Below are positions 12,301 to 25,039 of a stretch of DNA of 64,000 nucleotides, piece by piece; position 1 is the stretch's first letter, and each line of letters begins with the position of its first letter. A model generated the notes under the pieces. The model was not told where the DNA came from, did not search any database, and worked only from the letters and a program-made list of their open reading frames with translations. The DNA is taken from contig CM060203.1 in the NCBI GenBank assembly GCA_030562195.1, forward strand, positions 1,068,208 to 1,132,207, given 5' to 3'. Source of the stretch: Nipponacmea schrenckii (taxonomy: Eukaryota; Mollusca; Gastropoda; Lottiidae). A program made the translations under genes and the position numbers.

Positions 12301-15105
12301 ATTCCCTGTTACTGTTTGATAATATCTATATAATTAATTCCTGAGAGAAAGCATTCTATGACTATGTACACACTACTTGTTATAATGTGACGTTTGTTGT
12401 AAAATCACTTTCAGTTTGGTTTAAAGGTGTTTGTGTTAAGACCTGAGATAGCTTCAAGATTATACATTGGTTAACATCAGATGGCAGAATCTCTGCTTGA
12501 GATACGAGATACGGATGTGATCAAATGGGACTGCAATGTTTCGAGAGCATATACGATGTTAGTAATAATTTCATCATTACAAATTACAGTAGTTACCCTG
12601 TTATTCAGAATTTGTGAATTGGCTCTAGGGCCTACTACTCCGTCTTTAGTTGTGAGAATGTGATTTCATATTTGTGTCAGTAATTAATTTAACTAGGTGA
12701 CCGGTAGAACATTGAATGGGATAACGACATTAGTCTGGTAGCGACGGAAGACCATTCAGAAGTATTAATCTATCTTAATATAAGTAATATATTATTATGA
12801 GTTATCTGCCCCTTGAGACTGGACCAGACGACTTACCATGTTTCCACCAGAAGTCTCCTGAGATTTTCTATTATTCATCAATAAAATGATAGATTTAAAA
12901 TTTCACCATTACCATATCTCTTTATCTATATGGGTCATTCTGTTGACGTATCTTCAGTTTTAGACCGGCGTGACCCTAAACATTCTGTGAATTTTAATCG
13001 CTGAATAGTTGGTCTTCTGGTCAATGTCATTGTATGGCGAATAATGGTTTTGGCGAATTGGAGAGATAGATCATGGCATTATTGGTTTATGGTTTGGGGC
13101 TAAAGTGTGACCATGTGGGCTTTTCAATTGCCCCCAATGCTGCTCTTGCGTAGCATATTAGTTACGATGAATAAGGCCTTTTATTGACCATTGTATGCCC
13201 TAGTTGGAACTAAAAGCTCTTGGTCTGCTTAGAGTAATACCGTCACACTGGTCAATGGTTGTTACTAGTAGGTCGAGACGAAATTGGATCCATGCCTTTC
13301 AATGCCCCTGGCCAGGTTAATAGGATCATAGCGTGCCATAACACCGGTCGATGGATGTGGTTTATAAATGTCTGAACTTGTCGCCAGATTGGACTGGTAC
13401 TAAACGGTTTTCTGGAGGTTGGGATTGTGATGTCCCGAAGTTAATATCTTGTTTTAAAAATTGCTTCCCTTGAACTAGAAACGAATTTTAAACACCCAGG
13501 TTACTAGGTTACTAGAGAGTCTTTTTGCGGCAATAGTTTTCCAAACACTGTAGAAGCTTTTACCGATGTATTTGATGGGAATTTTTATCACCTTCACATT
13601 ACCGTTACGACTTATACAGTTTTGTAGATCAATAATAATCCTTAAGGGACATTACATCTTAGCATGAACATTACATTTTAGTTCTCAAGAATGGTCAATA
13701 TGAGTATAAACCTATATTCATCAGTGAACTTACCTGGTGTCATAAAGTAACATAATCTCTTAAAATCTGGAAAACTCACAAAATTAAGCCATTTAAAAAA
13801 AAACCCCTAAATCAATTCATTACACGTTTTTCAATAATCAAATGCATCTGTATGGATAATTACTTAGTTTTTCGGATATTTATTATTTTCTGTTATTTAT
13901 GGCAGCAGGTATATTTACGGCCATGTTTCCAAATTCCCTTTAAACTTTTGTTTTAGACAAGGGAAACACATCGAAACGTTTCATAAAACTTTCACCAGTG
14001 ATTGTGTGTGGTTCTATAGAGCTGCGTCTTACAACCGATGGGGGGGGGAGGGGCAAAAGGCTTAATGAGGGAGCCATGATATGTCTTGGGAGTTTCAATC
14101 GCTATTTCGGGAGAAAATGATAAGTCAGGTGGTGAATGTCCTGTCTATGTGAATTGTAGGCCTAATAATGCAACGCAAAGTTTAAATAAGCCATATTTTA
14201 CTGTGCTATTTCAAGACCAGTTGCAAGCTGGATTTTTTCTGGAAGGAGACCAAACTGGTACGATGACATCGTTTGTACTAAACAGGGAAGTCCGGAGCGT
14301 TTTGTCGTATTACCGCTTTTTTAGTTGATAATGCTGTACATTTTAATCAGTCGAAACACCCTTTTAATACTAGAAAAGTTGGCCATGTATTATTTACTAT
14401 TTTCATACGGGTGTTAAAATTTACAAAATAAACAAACCCGCTTTGAAGAAGTCTTTTGTTTTTTTGTGTTTTATTTGTCATTTGACGTCATTAACTATCT
14501 TGGTCCAAAATATGAGATTTACTTGCTAAAGGCAAACGTGGTAGAAATAAGTTTGGTTTGGAGCTTCGCTTGTATTCGGTTCATTGTGCTGATAAAACTA
14601 AATACGTGATATAGAATTCATTTATCAATATTACTTTATCTAGTTGAATTTTAGACACAAATCTTTCAGCCCGTTGCTTTCTGTTAGTTAAGTCATCAAT
14701 ATAACTTCTCCATTAAACTGTAAAACACACAACTAGTGTCAAATGTTGTAAAATATGCATTCGTGTATTTAAAATAATCGATAAACTAACACATTATAAT
14801 GTGATTACTAATGTTCTCGTTCAATATTTCTTCAAGTTTTATGGTCACCTAATTTCATTGTAAAATAGCTTTATTAGTTGAGTGCAAATCAAAATGCACT
14901 GTTAAATTTGAAAATACATGTATCAGAAATAAATATATATAACACAAAATGTAAATGTGATTAAATCATTTGAAATTTCAGATATATTTTGACTTTATTC
15001 AGTCAAACCCAAATCGAATACAGAATCGCGATGAAACGGAATATAAGAAATGAATACATATTTTAATCATCCGATAAGAAATCATAGTCCAATTTATTTT
15101 CTTGT
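12301..15105. other. Intergenic, no convincing gene
   Basis: It holds the second copy of the dispersed repeat (13297-13385). Short open frames here (12481-12663, 14086-14328) have no recognisable domain, are within chance length for this base composition, and one lacks an ATG start. Confidence 0.5.
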
Positions 15106-15112
15106 TATCATT

Positions 15113-16115
15113 CAGCCATGACTTGTTATCACTCTGTCATTGTCATGATTTGTTATCACTCTGTCATTGTCATGACTTGTTATCGTCTAGCCATGACTTT
15201 TTATCTCCCACCCAACACTTGTTATCCCCCAGCAATGACTTGTTATCCCTCATCCGCGATATATCTTGTTAGCCACATGACTTGTTATCGCCCACTGAGT
15301 ACTTGTTATGGCTGAGCCATGACTTGTTATCGCTCATACATGACTTGTTATCGTCCACTCAGTACTTGTTATGGCTGAGCCATGACTCGTTATTGCTCAT
15401 ATATGACTTTTTATCGCCCAGGGATGACTTGTTATGGCTGAAAAATGACATGTTATCGATGAAACCATGATTTTTTGTCGCCGACACATGACTTGCTATC
15501 TCTCAGTCATTATTTGCTATCGCTCAGTCGTGACCGGTTATCACTCAGCCACGACTTGTTATCGCTCAACCATTTCTTGTTATCGCTCAACCATTACTTG
15601 ATATCACTCAGCCACGACTTGTTATCGGTCATCAATGACTTGATATCGCTCAACCATTTCTTGTTATCGTTCAACCATTACTTGATATCACTCAGCCATG
15701 ACTCGTTATCGGTCATCAATGACAAGTTGACGCTCAGCGATTTCTTGTTAAAGCTGAGCCATTACTTGTTATCCCTCAACTATGACTTGTTAACACCCAG
15801 CCATGATTCCCTATCACCCAGCCGTCAGTCACGGCTTGTTTGTTCTAGGTTATGACTTGTTATCCGTCAGTCACGGCTTGTTTTTTCTAGGTCATGTCTT
15901 GTTATCCGTCAGTCACGGCTTGTTTGTTCTAGGTCATGACTTGTTATCCGTCAGTCACGGCTTGTTTGTTCTAGGTCATGACATGTTAATCGTCAGTCAC
16001 GGCTTTTTGTTCTAGGTCACGACTTGTTATCCGTCAGTCACGGCTTGTTTGTTCTAGGTCATGACTTGTTATCCGTCAGTCACGGCTTGCTTGTACTAGG
16101 TCACGACTTGTTATC
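15113..16115 (+). repeat. 21-bp minisatellite with 42-bp higher-order unit
   Basis: The basic unit is about 21 bp (ATGACTTGTTATCGCTCAGCC), well diverged from 15113 to about 15800. From about 15830 to 16110 it becomes a regular 42-bp dimer in which TCATGACTTGTTATCCGTCA alternates with GTCACGGCTTGTTTGTTCTA. Because 21 is a multiple of three, the array keeps long apparent reading frames open; I do not treat them as genes. Confidence 0.93.
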
Positions 16116-17945
16116 CCTCAACCTCATCTTTCTTAATATGAAAATTAGTGAACAAAGCATTTAATTTTTTCAAATAATATATTTAGACCATTAGCTCAAA
16201 CAACCGACGACAATTTACAGATTTGAATTCTGGAGCTTCTTGCTCAGAGATAACCAAGAAATGGGTCAACATCAGAGAAGTATGACCTGGTTTATTAGCA
16301 ATAAATCAATGATATGATAAGGGATATCATAACAGTATCAGTAAAACTCATCCAAGCAGTAGACGTTAATCAAAATTTTAAGATATTGCTAGTTTATTAC
16401 CAAGAAATATTATTACAACAGAAAAAATACTTGTTTAAGCTTAATGGGGCGAGTTCAGCATCCCTTCGCACAATCGATCCTAAGTCTCAGAAGCAGGAAT
16501 GATAAAGCTAAGCTTTTCAGTTAAATTTTCACCTGCAGACCGTCACAATTTTCATAATTCTTAATCATAGTTACCAATAATTTTCAGCGTTATATTGAAG
16601 ACTCGTCCTATTCTAGCTATTTCTCTAGATTAATAAATGGATTATTTGTACTGTAGCAAATTTTGCTTTCATTAAACTTAAGATAAGTAGGCCTATATGT
16701 CAGGTTCTTTCTGCTAGAGCATTTGCACATGGTATTCGTTTTAAAGATCTTGTCGACAAGACGATGAATATCCAGGGAAGGAAGAAATAACTGAAGATGG
16801 AAAAAAGAGATTAAAGTGAAGCTCTATCTTTAAGACGTTTAATTCGTTCTTCAATCCCCGACAAAAATGCCGATGTAACCCCCACTCCCCCCCCCCCCCA
16901 ATACACACACTCACATACACACCTCACCTTTTCTTTTCCTCTTATCCATTGCCAAGATACAATCATGCTTGATAATGATATGGTTTATAATATGAAAGTT
17001 ATAAAATAGTAAGAATTACGAGGTAGTTATTTGTATCTACATTGAATTGAATACTTTGATGATGTTTAGTTGTCTGACCTGAGTTCTGGGGTCAAACCTT
17101 ACAGTGGTTAATTATTCTTGAAACATAGAAATATAATCAATATTCCCACCCAGTTCTCTCTGTACATACCGACTGACTACAAACGGTGTTTGCCAAGACA
17201 TTTTTTTAAAAGTTTACGAGAGAAAACTTATAATTGCAGTAATTGTTGTCCTATTGCACAAAGATTCTGTAGTGTGGAAATGGAGGGGTCGATATCATAA
17301 ACTTTCAAATTGCTAGCGAAATGAAACGTGGCGGTAGAAATCGCCTAATTACAATCTTCTTATAAATCCAAATTAGGATCGCTTTTAGTCCTGTAAGAGA
17401 TAGTTGTAATATTATCTACTGAAGATTGACTTGGTCAATAAAAGTTGTCCATGTCCACTTTAGACTGTTAAAACCTTCGACTAGTTCTAGGCAAAACCTT
17501 GCCCCGTCTACCGTAGATCTTATCTACTATACCGTTCAGAGCTTGTCACAGCCCCTGGTGACTGACAAAGACTCTCATTTAAACGTGATTGGGTTTTGAC
17601 CTAACTGTAGACGATAAAACGAACGATGACCTTAGTGCAGACATATTAACCGTGTCTAACCCACGACTAATTGAAGAAAGAAATCAAGAAAAAGGATTGA
17701 AAACAAAGAATAGCTTCCGCTAAGATTTGACATCTCATTAATCAAGCGGACTTGTTTTCTTCTTAATAAACAACTACCTACTAACTCAGTCTATTGTAAT
17801 ATTGTCCACACGGCTGAAATCTTAGAAATGTCTGGTTGAGACAGTGTGTTTAAGTCCGGTGTAGCCGACTATGGAAATGAAAGTTATGTAAGAAAGAAAT
17901 CACAAACTACTACCAGTTTCGGCTTTTAATATGAACAATTGATTA
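16116..17945. other. Intergenic, no gene seen
   Basis: It contains a poly-C/CA-rich simple repeat at about 16878-16925. Otherwise nothing was recognised. Confidence 0.5.
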
Positions 17946-17954
17946 AGCTAGAAT

Positions 17955-18590
17955 AACGGCTCAAGAAAAATTTTAAGCTTGAATAGCGCACCACAAACAA
18001 GATTCAGCTTTAATAACGAACCACAAACAAGATTCAGCTTGAATAACGAACCACAAACAAGATTAAGCTTGAATAACGAACCACAAACAAGATTAAGCTT
18101 GAATAGAAAACCACAAACTAGATTCAGCTGGAATAACGAACCACAAACCAGATTCAGCTTAAATAACGAACCACGAACAAGATTTAGTTTGAATATTGAA
18201 CCTTGGACAACATTCCGGTTGAATAACGAACCACAAACAACATTCGGATTGAATAAGGAACCACAAACAAGATTAAGCTTGAAAAGCGAACCATAAACTA
18301 GATTCAGTTGGAATAGCGAACCACGAACTAGAATCAGATTGAATAACATACCTCAAACAAGATTCAGCTTGAATAACGGGCCACAAACTAGATTCAGCTT
18401 GAATAGCGAACCACGAACTATCGAACCACGAACAAGATTCAGCTTGAATAGCGAACCACGAATTATCGAACCACGAACAAGATTCAGCTTGAATAGCGAA
18501 CCACGAACTAGATTCCGTTTGAATAATGAACCACAGACCATTTACGGCTTGAATAACGAACCACGAACAAGATTCAGTTCACCACGGATG
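17955..18590 (+). repeat. 30-bp minisatellite, about 21 copies
   Basis: The unit is AATAACGAACCACAAACAAG followed by ATTCAGCTTG (30 bp). Copies vary at the CAAACA/CGAACT and AATAACG/AATAGCG positions, and a few have short insertions (about 18420 and 18465). The period of 30 leaves open frames on both strands that read as repeated NEPQTRFSLN or VCGSLFKLNL. These are byproducts of the repeat rather than supported proteins. Confidence 0.95.
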
Positions 18591-19970
18591 TCGGATTGTG
18601 GTAATTGGTTTTCCTATTCTTCAGGAAACAGAGTGATTGTGCGAGGAATTTTCAAATTTTGATATCTAAAAGAGTACCACAATGCCCGGAATTAAGACTT
18701 CCCGACATATTGCACTGCAGAAGTAAATATTTTATGTAAGAAAAAAATAGAGTTCATTAGCCGTTAACTTAACTATCATTTATTCAGTTGATTTTGATGT
18801 TATCTTTTTGACTGAAACTGACGTATCGATTTCTCTATCTAACATCTATCACTGATGGCGTCAAGTAAACCTCGAAACCTTAGAAAATAGTATTTTCACA
18901 AGGACCCAAGTGTGATAATCGAAACAGTTTAAAATTATCGTCCTGTTTTCGATCCAGACCACAACTACATCTAATGTAAATTGAAGTCAATTCTGGGGAA
19001 TAAATTGAAAGACCATCTCACACATACTAGGGATGTGAAAGCTGAAAAGGAACCACTTGATGGTTTACCATGTTCCGTGGATAAAAAGCCATCCCCACCC
19101 AAAAGAAACCATAGTCCATTACATCTCCAGATATATTACCTCCGGGGACTACGTGCATTTGAATAAACCGAGCTTTCTGTGGATGGAAATCAGAACCGCC
19201 GCTGTTGCGAGAGTCTTATATTAGTGTTTTAGTGACAGTTATAGTTGTATGGGGCTAAATTCACTTGTAGACTCCTTGTCTTTATTGTTAGAATAGAAAA
19301 TAGAATCTTGTTACAAGACTATTTCTTCTTTAACTAAACCAATTTAGACTCGATCAATGCGAGAGAATAATTGTAGTGATAAATCTAGTTGTCAATAGTG
19401 TCTGGATCGATCTTATCTAACAGTTTACTGCGTTCTGCGCATGGCTGTTAAACAGTGGTGTAAAGGATGTCTTAGAATTTAACGGGATCGTTGAGTTTTA
19501 ACGCGAGATTATTCTAGTATGATATTATCAGATGCGAGTTGTCAGATAAGTAGCCGATTCTAAGAATCTAGAGCAGTTATTTCTCCTAGTATCTCTGATG
19601 CAATGAATAATCGGTAATATCAAATATATTTTCTTGGTTTGTAACCTGCATTTCGGCCAGCAAACAGGTTTCGCCCTTAAAACCACGATTCAAGTCAAAT
19701 AATTCTACTTTTCTAAGAGATTCTGAACTATTTACAAACACGATCTTCGAGAATGTACACGGTGGGGTCCCATTTTGTAGAGAGAAAAAATTTCATTTTG
19801 AATTAAAAAGATTTTATTAGAATTTTTACAGATAATAATATTAGTAATAATAATAATGATTATAATGCGGGTGTATATAAAGAGGAATGTAAAAAACATT
19901 TCACATATTTATAAAGAAAACATATTGATGACCACCTACATATCTATAGAATAAAACATTACGTTAATTA
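18591..19970. other. Intergenic, no gene seen
   Basis: No gene or recognisable repeat was seen. There is a short AAT-rich patch near 19830-19860. Confidence 0.5.
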
Positions 19971-20357
19971 TATATTGATACAACTTAATCGAACAATAAT
20001 CACTAGTGATAGATTTATAGAACGTTTCGACCTGTTACCCGTCGTCCTTGGGCACCGCTGGTACGACTACGGAGTAACACGTCGAAGGGCCGTATGCGGC
20101 GCTCGTTCTTAACCTAAAACATGAGTAAAGTTAGACTTACGTCGATACTTATCTATGCACCGCTCTATCTTTATGAAAGTCATGCCTACCTTTGACTTTC
20201 AAAAGTATGAAAGGAAAGTCGTTTAACCTTACTATGTTAAGTTAGACTTTAGCTAAAGTTCAACTTTAGTCATTGTAAGAGCGCTGCATACGGCTCGAAA
20301 CGTTGCATACATCTTTGGTCAGTGATTCTTGTTCTTTTAAGTTGTGTTTAATATAGC
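19971..20357. mobile_element. Palindromic foldback/MITE-like element
   Basis: The two halves are imperfect reverse complements. GAACAATAATCACTAGTGAT at 19991 pairs with ATCACTGA...TTGTTC ending at 20334. TAGAACGTTTCGA near 20028 pairs with TCGAAACGTTGC near 20296, and GCCGTATGCGGCGCTC near 20090 pairs with GAGCGCTGCATACGGC near 20278. Further inside, ATGAGTAAAGTT pairs with AACTTTAGTCAT. The left arm has an unpaired insertion (about 20033-20085). No ORF is present. The superfamily is not assigned. Confidence 0.65.
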
Positions 20358-23300
20358 ACTTACAACTACTGAATACCATTTAAAGACTGTACTTCACTTA
20401 CTACGTTACAATAAACTTGAACAACTATGGTAGGTTAACAGAATTTGAAAAAAAGAGACGTAAATCATTGTCCAAACTTTTACAAAAACACAAGTAAATA
20501 TCGTTATCTGTTTATAAATGTTTATTCAAAACTAAATACGATCTGCTAATCCTTAAACAGTGTTTTAGTGATATATGCTACATACCTCTTTGTGGAAGAT
20601 AGATTGCATTTTTATGTTCATGAAAGAAGTTTGTTCTCGCCTGTTCGTAAGAATCATTACATTACTAACGTTTATTTATCCATGCGCATCATTATCGGAA
20701 TCAAACAAGCCCTTATATACAAAATCTAATCTCATGGTGGTTGTTTGCTACTTTGCTACTTACATATTGAAACAAACTAGATATGCTATTGATTATTGAC
20801 ATACGACTTTACCTAACCCTGCATATAAACCGAGTGATTGAAATGCAAAGGTTGTAATATATTTTACTAGCTCGTGAATAAATACAATTTACAATACAAA
20901 ATACAAAAACATAATACAATACAAGGGGAATATAAGGAATGTGCGAAATAGTTCATAGCTGCTCAATATAGATTTTCTTTCGATGTGCATTGAAGAAATT
21001 AGCCTCAAAGATATAGCCTAGATATTCAAGATGACAAAATGGAACATTAATACAGATGTTCAATGGCATGGTCAGAATGTCGACTTGGAAACAATCAGTA
21101 TACAGTATTTCAATGAACAATCATCCTTTAGGACATCTTCACAATGGTCAAGATATACGTCAACATCTTGGTCCAGGTCATAGGTCATCTTAGTCATAGG
21201 TCATCTAGGTCATAGGGCATCTAGGTCAACGATTTGGACTGTACGCATGCGAATACAGTCAATCAGTATCCTCTGGTGATTATATTTCAGTCTTCTGTCG
21301 AAGGCTTGGATTGGCTATAATCGCTAACGTACTATCCAATCAAATATCTGTATTCAAAAACTGCCGTGAACTATAAAAGATGATGACGCCATACCTTGTC
21401 CATTGTACAGATGTCGATTAAGATGAGGCCTTGTTGTGAATCTGGAAGGTACGTTTCTAAACCTGGAGAAAGCATGAATGTTAAATAGAATTCCCTTAGA
21501 ATACAACAAAAGGCTAGACACAGATAATCATGCCCGTGGAATTTCGTTTGAAGAACAATAGCAGTGAATGACAATACATAGCTTTCCTGTATTACTAATA
21601 GGTACTGTCTTAATTCCTCCGACAATTTCAATGGTATAGCATATAAGCCAACAAACAGTCGAAAATGGTCGCTAACAACATCTCTGCTCACAATCGAAAT
21701 TAAAAAAAAAATAACATAGTAAGCTTAATTTACGTTCTCGCTCTTTCGTTAAATCTTACGTAATAAAAAAAATGTCCATTGCAGCCTGCTTCATAAGAAT
21801 GGGCTTTATTTTTCGCAAAAGTCAAAATCTAAATTGACTTGACGGTATGTCGCATTCGACCCACTTCCTCGGAGAAATCAAGACACCCTTGTGATGCTCA
21901 CATCATTTCACATAAAATACAAATCATGTCACAAAACGGAAACAGAATGTGATGAAAGAAAAGCAAAAGTAAGACTTGTCTTCAAAATAATTTGTGCTTT
22001 TTCAAACATAAGAATACGTGTAAAGACAAAGCCGACCCCTCATTACTGTTCTCATTCCGGGTTCCGAGGTCCCATCAATAGAACTATTGGGACTTTTCGG
22101 ATGGTGGTTGACGAACATTGTAATTTATCGATACCCGATGTACCTAGTAGTATATCTTCCTCTATGGTATTATTATTGGATAGTTGGAAGGTGTCAGCTA
22201 TGATTACATGGTTTATTCGATCAACACTGCTTAATTTGACACTTGAATAATTTTATTTGACGTGAAGTTATTGTTAAAATATGGTTGCTCATTCCAGTTG
22301 TAAGATACGAATATCATATGAATACACTGTCCATAATAACGATCAAACGCCTCTACCTCATCAAACTATATACTCACGCAAACAAAGGATTTTCTTAATT
22401 CTGGTAACAAAAGGAAATAGATTAAGATACAGATTAGCAAAGAAGTCTGAGTAAAGACCGAGAACAACCACCGACGTGAAAAGTAGTTAATTTCGTTAAA
22501 TTGTTCTTCATATTTAAAACGCGGAGTCTCTAATCGTCATCGAAATCACCTATATTATAAGTATACATATTGTTTTGGTGTTGGGGTATAGAGTGTAAGG
22601 ACCGTAATACCGTGTGGGACTAGCTGGATGTTTGATTCCAAATTTGTCACTGTTAATAATATTAATCGTGAATCATAATATGATATATAAAATCCATTAA
22701 ATTTTGCAACCTAAAGATAAGGTCAATACAATCTAAATTAGGAATGTGATATTTTATAGATATTCCATTGTTATATCCAATATGTCGAACAGGCAAACAG
22801 AAAATGTTTAGCACAATGACATTTTTTGTTACTTGTATGACGAATGAACAATGAAGACCGACATAATAAAAAAAAAAAATAAACAAAGACCATAGTAATG
22901 GTACTAGAAACTGATTGAAATATACGATATCATAATAAACATTGAGTGAATTATCTAACATTTAATATAGGTAAAAAAAATGAGGTATATAATTGCATAA
23001 AATGTTTTTATTTACAAAATAAAGGGCTTGGAAGAGAATACAAATATCACATAGTTATAATTGCCCACTAGAACCCTAAATTTCAAGTTAACGTTATCAA
23101 ATGGTAAGCACTCTCTGAACGCCGAGCCAATTAAATCCCGATCTGCAAAGTTACTTCTTGAAAGCTTACAGCGACGTTTTGAAACAGCGAACATTAGACA
23201 CAACAGTAGCCCATAGTACTCGATAGAGTAATCAAAAGTGCAAATTGAGCAAGATGTGTAATTTGTATTCTCTTCAAGAACATGCTTATATCTCATTGTA

Positions 23301-24650
23301 CCACAGCTCGGAACAACATAAATAATCGAGTCCTTGCTTCCTTAAAATCCAACCTTTGCCAATAATTTTACTAACGTTAATAGCTCGTAATATCAACAAA
23401 TGATAATCGGTCTAAATAATGCAGGTTGATTATTTGATATTAAGTTATGATATTTCCTTTATTTCGCCATCAGGTCTTCATTCTCAAACATTTAACTTTT
23501 AATTTTAATATTCCAGTCATCCAATAATTAAACTCGTTTTTAAATAAGGTTTTATCGATCAAAAAGCTGGATTTAACCTTAGTTATCAATTTCATAAGGC
23601 CACTAAGCTATTGACCGTCCATTAGTACTAGTTTAGGTCCTTTGAAAATAGAATTTACAAGGAGTCTAACTTGAGATATAGCATGCTGACCCTTTCTGGA
23701 ATATAATAACATTGTTTAAACGGAATGTGACGTATAGTATATTACATTGATATGTGTGGAAACAAAACATAATTTATTCGTCAAATATTTATACAAAAAT
23801 ATTACGTATACAGCTATGACCATGGTAGGTGGTCGGGTCTAGTATATAATGGAGAAAATCCCTATAATAAGTGCAGTTGTCGATAACTTTTTAACTTGAA
23901 CCGTAAAAATATCTCGAATTTCGAATAACTAACAAACAGATATGAAGGAAGGGTTTCTGTAAAAGTGATAGATAGATATATGCTAGTCTTGGGTGTTTAT
24001 TACATCTGGAAGTGCTGGGTGGGAATCTGATTGTGTCTAATTAATTATTAAAATATGTAATCTAACAACAATATTATCTACATACATCTCTCCTGATTAC
24101 CAGGGTTTGTTCACACGGGTTTCATTTGTATACTTTATCTGTTTAGATGGGAGGACAATATTACAGGTAGTCCTGAGCATCTCATATTTTATATATCTTT
24201 CTGAAACTACAATCTTTACGTTAGATTTATTATGACAGAAAGATCGTGTAGGTCTTACCGACCTAACCTTCTCTCTTAAACATATCAGGTAGAATTATAA
24301 CCCATGTTGTTTCACGAACCGTTCTGATTCAGATTATAAATGTGTTTTTAGTATAATTTTGCAGTATACCTTTACACAAGTTTAACAATTTATAAGATAC
24401 GTGTAAATCGAGATTTGACTAGGTAAGTTTTTATAGAGTGATAAAGAAGCAGAGAATTAAAAAGAACCTTATCCACTACAGATTACATTTGGTACCAGTT
24501 CTTGGAAGTCTTCTATTTCTTAAAAATAATATAAATCCAGTGGCTTTCTAATACTACGCCATTCAAGCCACGTTACACCAAACTTTTCTAATCCGAATTA
24601 GAGCCACTATAATACTCCTTTCTTGGCGTTCAATACACAGCAAATGGCAC
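20358..24650. other. Intergenic, with one unproved coding-like segment
   Basis: A short GGTCATAGGTCATCTA-type repeat lies at about 21170-21230. The - strand segment at about 21387-21682 is open and protein-like (see findings) but unassigned. A 94-codon ATG-started - strand frame at 23012-23296 is also unrecognised. The rest is AT-rich DNA with no feature seen. Confidence 0.45.
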
Positions 24651-24715
24651 CATGTCAATTTTAGGCACTGAAGCCTGTTTAACACAAAACCATTTTAATC
24701 CTAATAGGATTCAGA

Positions 24716-25039
24716 TCACACAAAAAATTCCTTATTATCTTTCCTTGTTTTTAACCGGATGGTGTTTTCCGGCTGCAATAAATTCTGGAGTGTGTCACTC
24801 GAGTCAAATAAAGACACTTCGTCCGAATTACACTTTCTGAGTTTTGAGGCATTTTTAGTCCGATGCCGACACTGAAGCACTATATACACTAAACATGCCA
24901 AGATGGCCAAGCCACCTATAGCCACAATAATTGTAAGTTTAATCTCATACACGATATGTTTCCCGCCAAATATCATATGATGGTATTTGGCTGCACCAGT
25001 CAGTGAATCAGGTGGGTGATGGCTGCCATGATACGCCAT
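24716..25039 (-). CDS. Small single-pass membrane protein, hypothetical (107 aa)
   Basis: An ATG (complement of 25037-25039) in good context (AAGATGG) opens a 107-codon frame ending in TGA. Residues 1-34 are polar and His-rich. Residues about 35-57 form one strongly hydrophobic helix (LTIIVAIGGLAILACLVYIV), followed at once by basic residues (RHRTKNASKLRK), which predicts N-out/C-in topology without a cleaved signal peptide. The roughly 50-residue tail is rich in Ser, Asp and Lys and ends EFFV, which fits a class II PDZ ligand (hydrophobic at positions 0 and -2). The local base composition is richer in G+C than the flanks. I do not recognise the family. Frames of this length can occur by chance here, so reality rests on start context and membrane architecture. 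It could also be one exon of a larger gene. Confidence 0.5.
   Translation of the reverse strand: MAYHGSHHPPDSLTGAAKYHHMIFGGKHIVYEIKLTIIVAIGGLAILACLVYIVLQCRHRTKNASKLRKCNSDEVSLFDSSDTLQNLLQPENTIRLKTRKDNKEFFV

Noticed and set aside
17948..18662. Repetitive open frames of about 105-133 codons on both strands
   Set aside because: They follow directly from the 30-bp tandem period; both strands are open at once and there is no start context or domain.
21891..22250. 119-codon + strand frame
   Set aside because: No ATG-supported context, no domain or membrane pattern, and of a length expected a few times by chance in 64 kb of this composition.
23012..23296. 94-codon ATG-started - strand frame
   Set aside because: Considered as a small gene; no recognisable motif and base composition like the flanks, so it was left out of the gene list.
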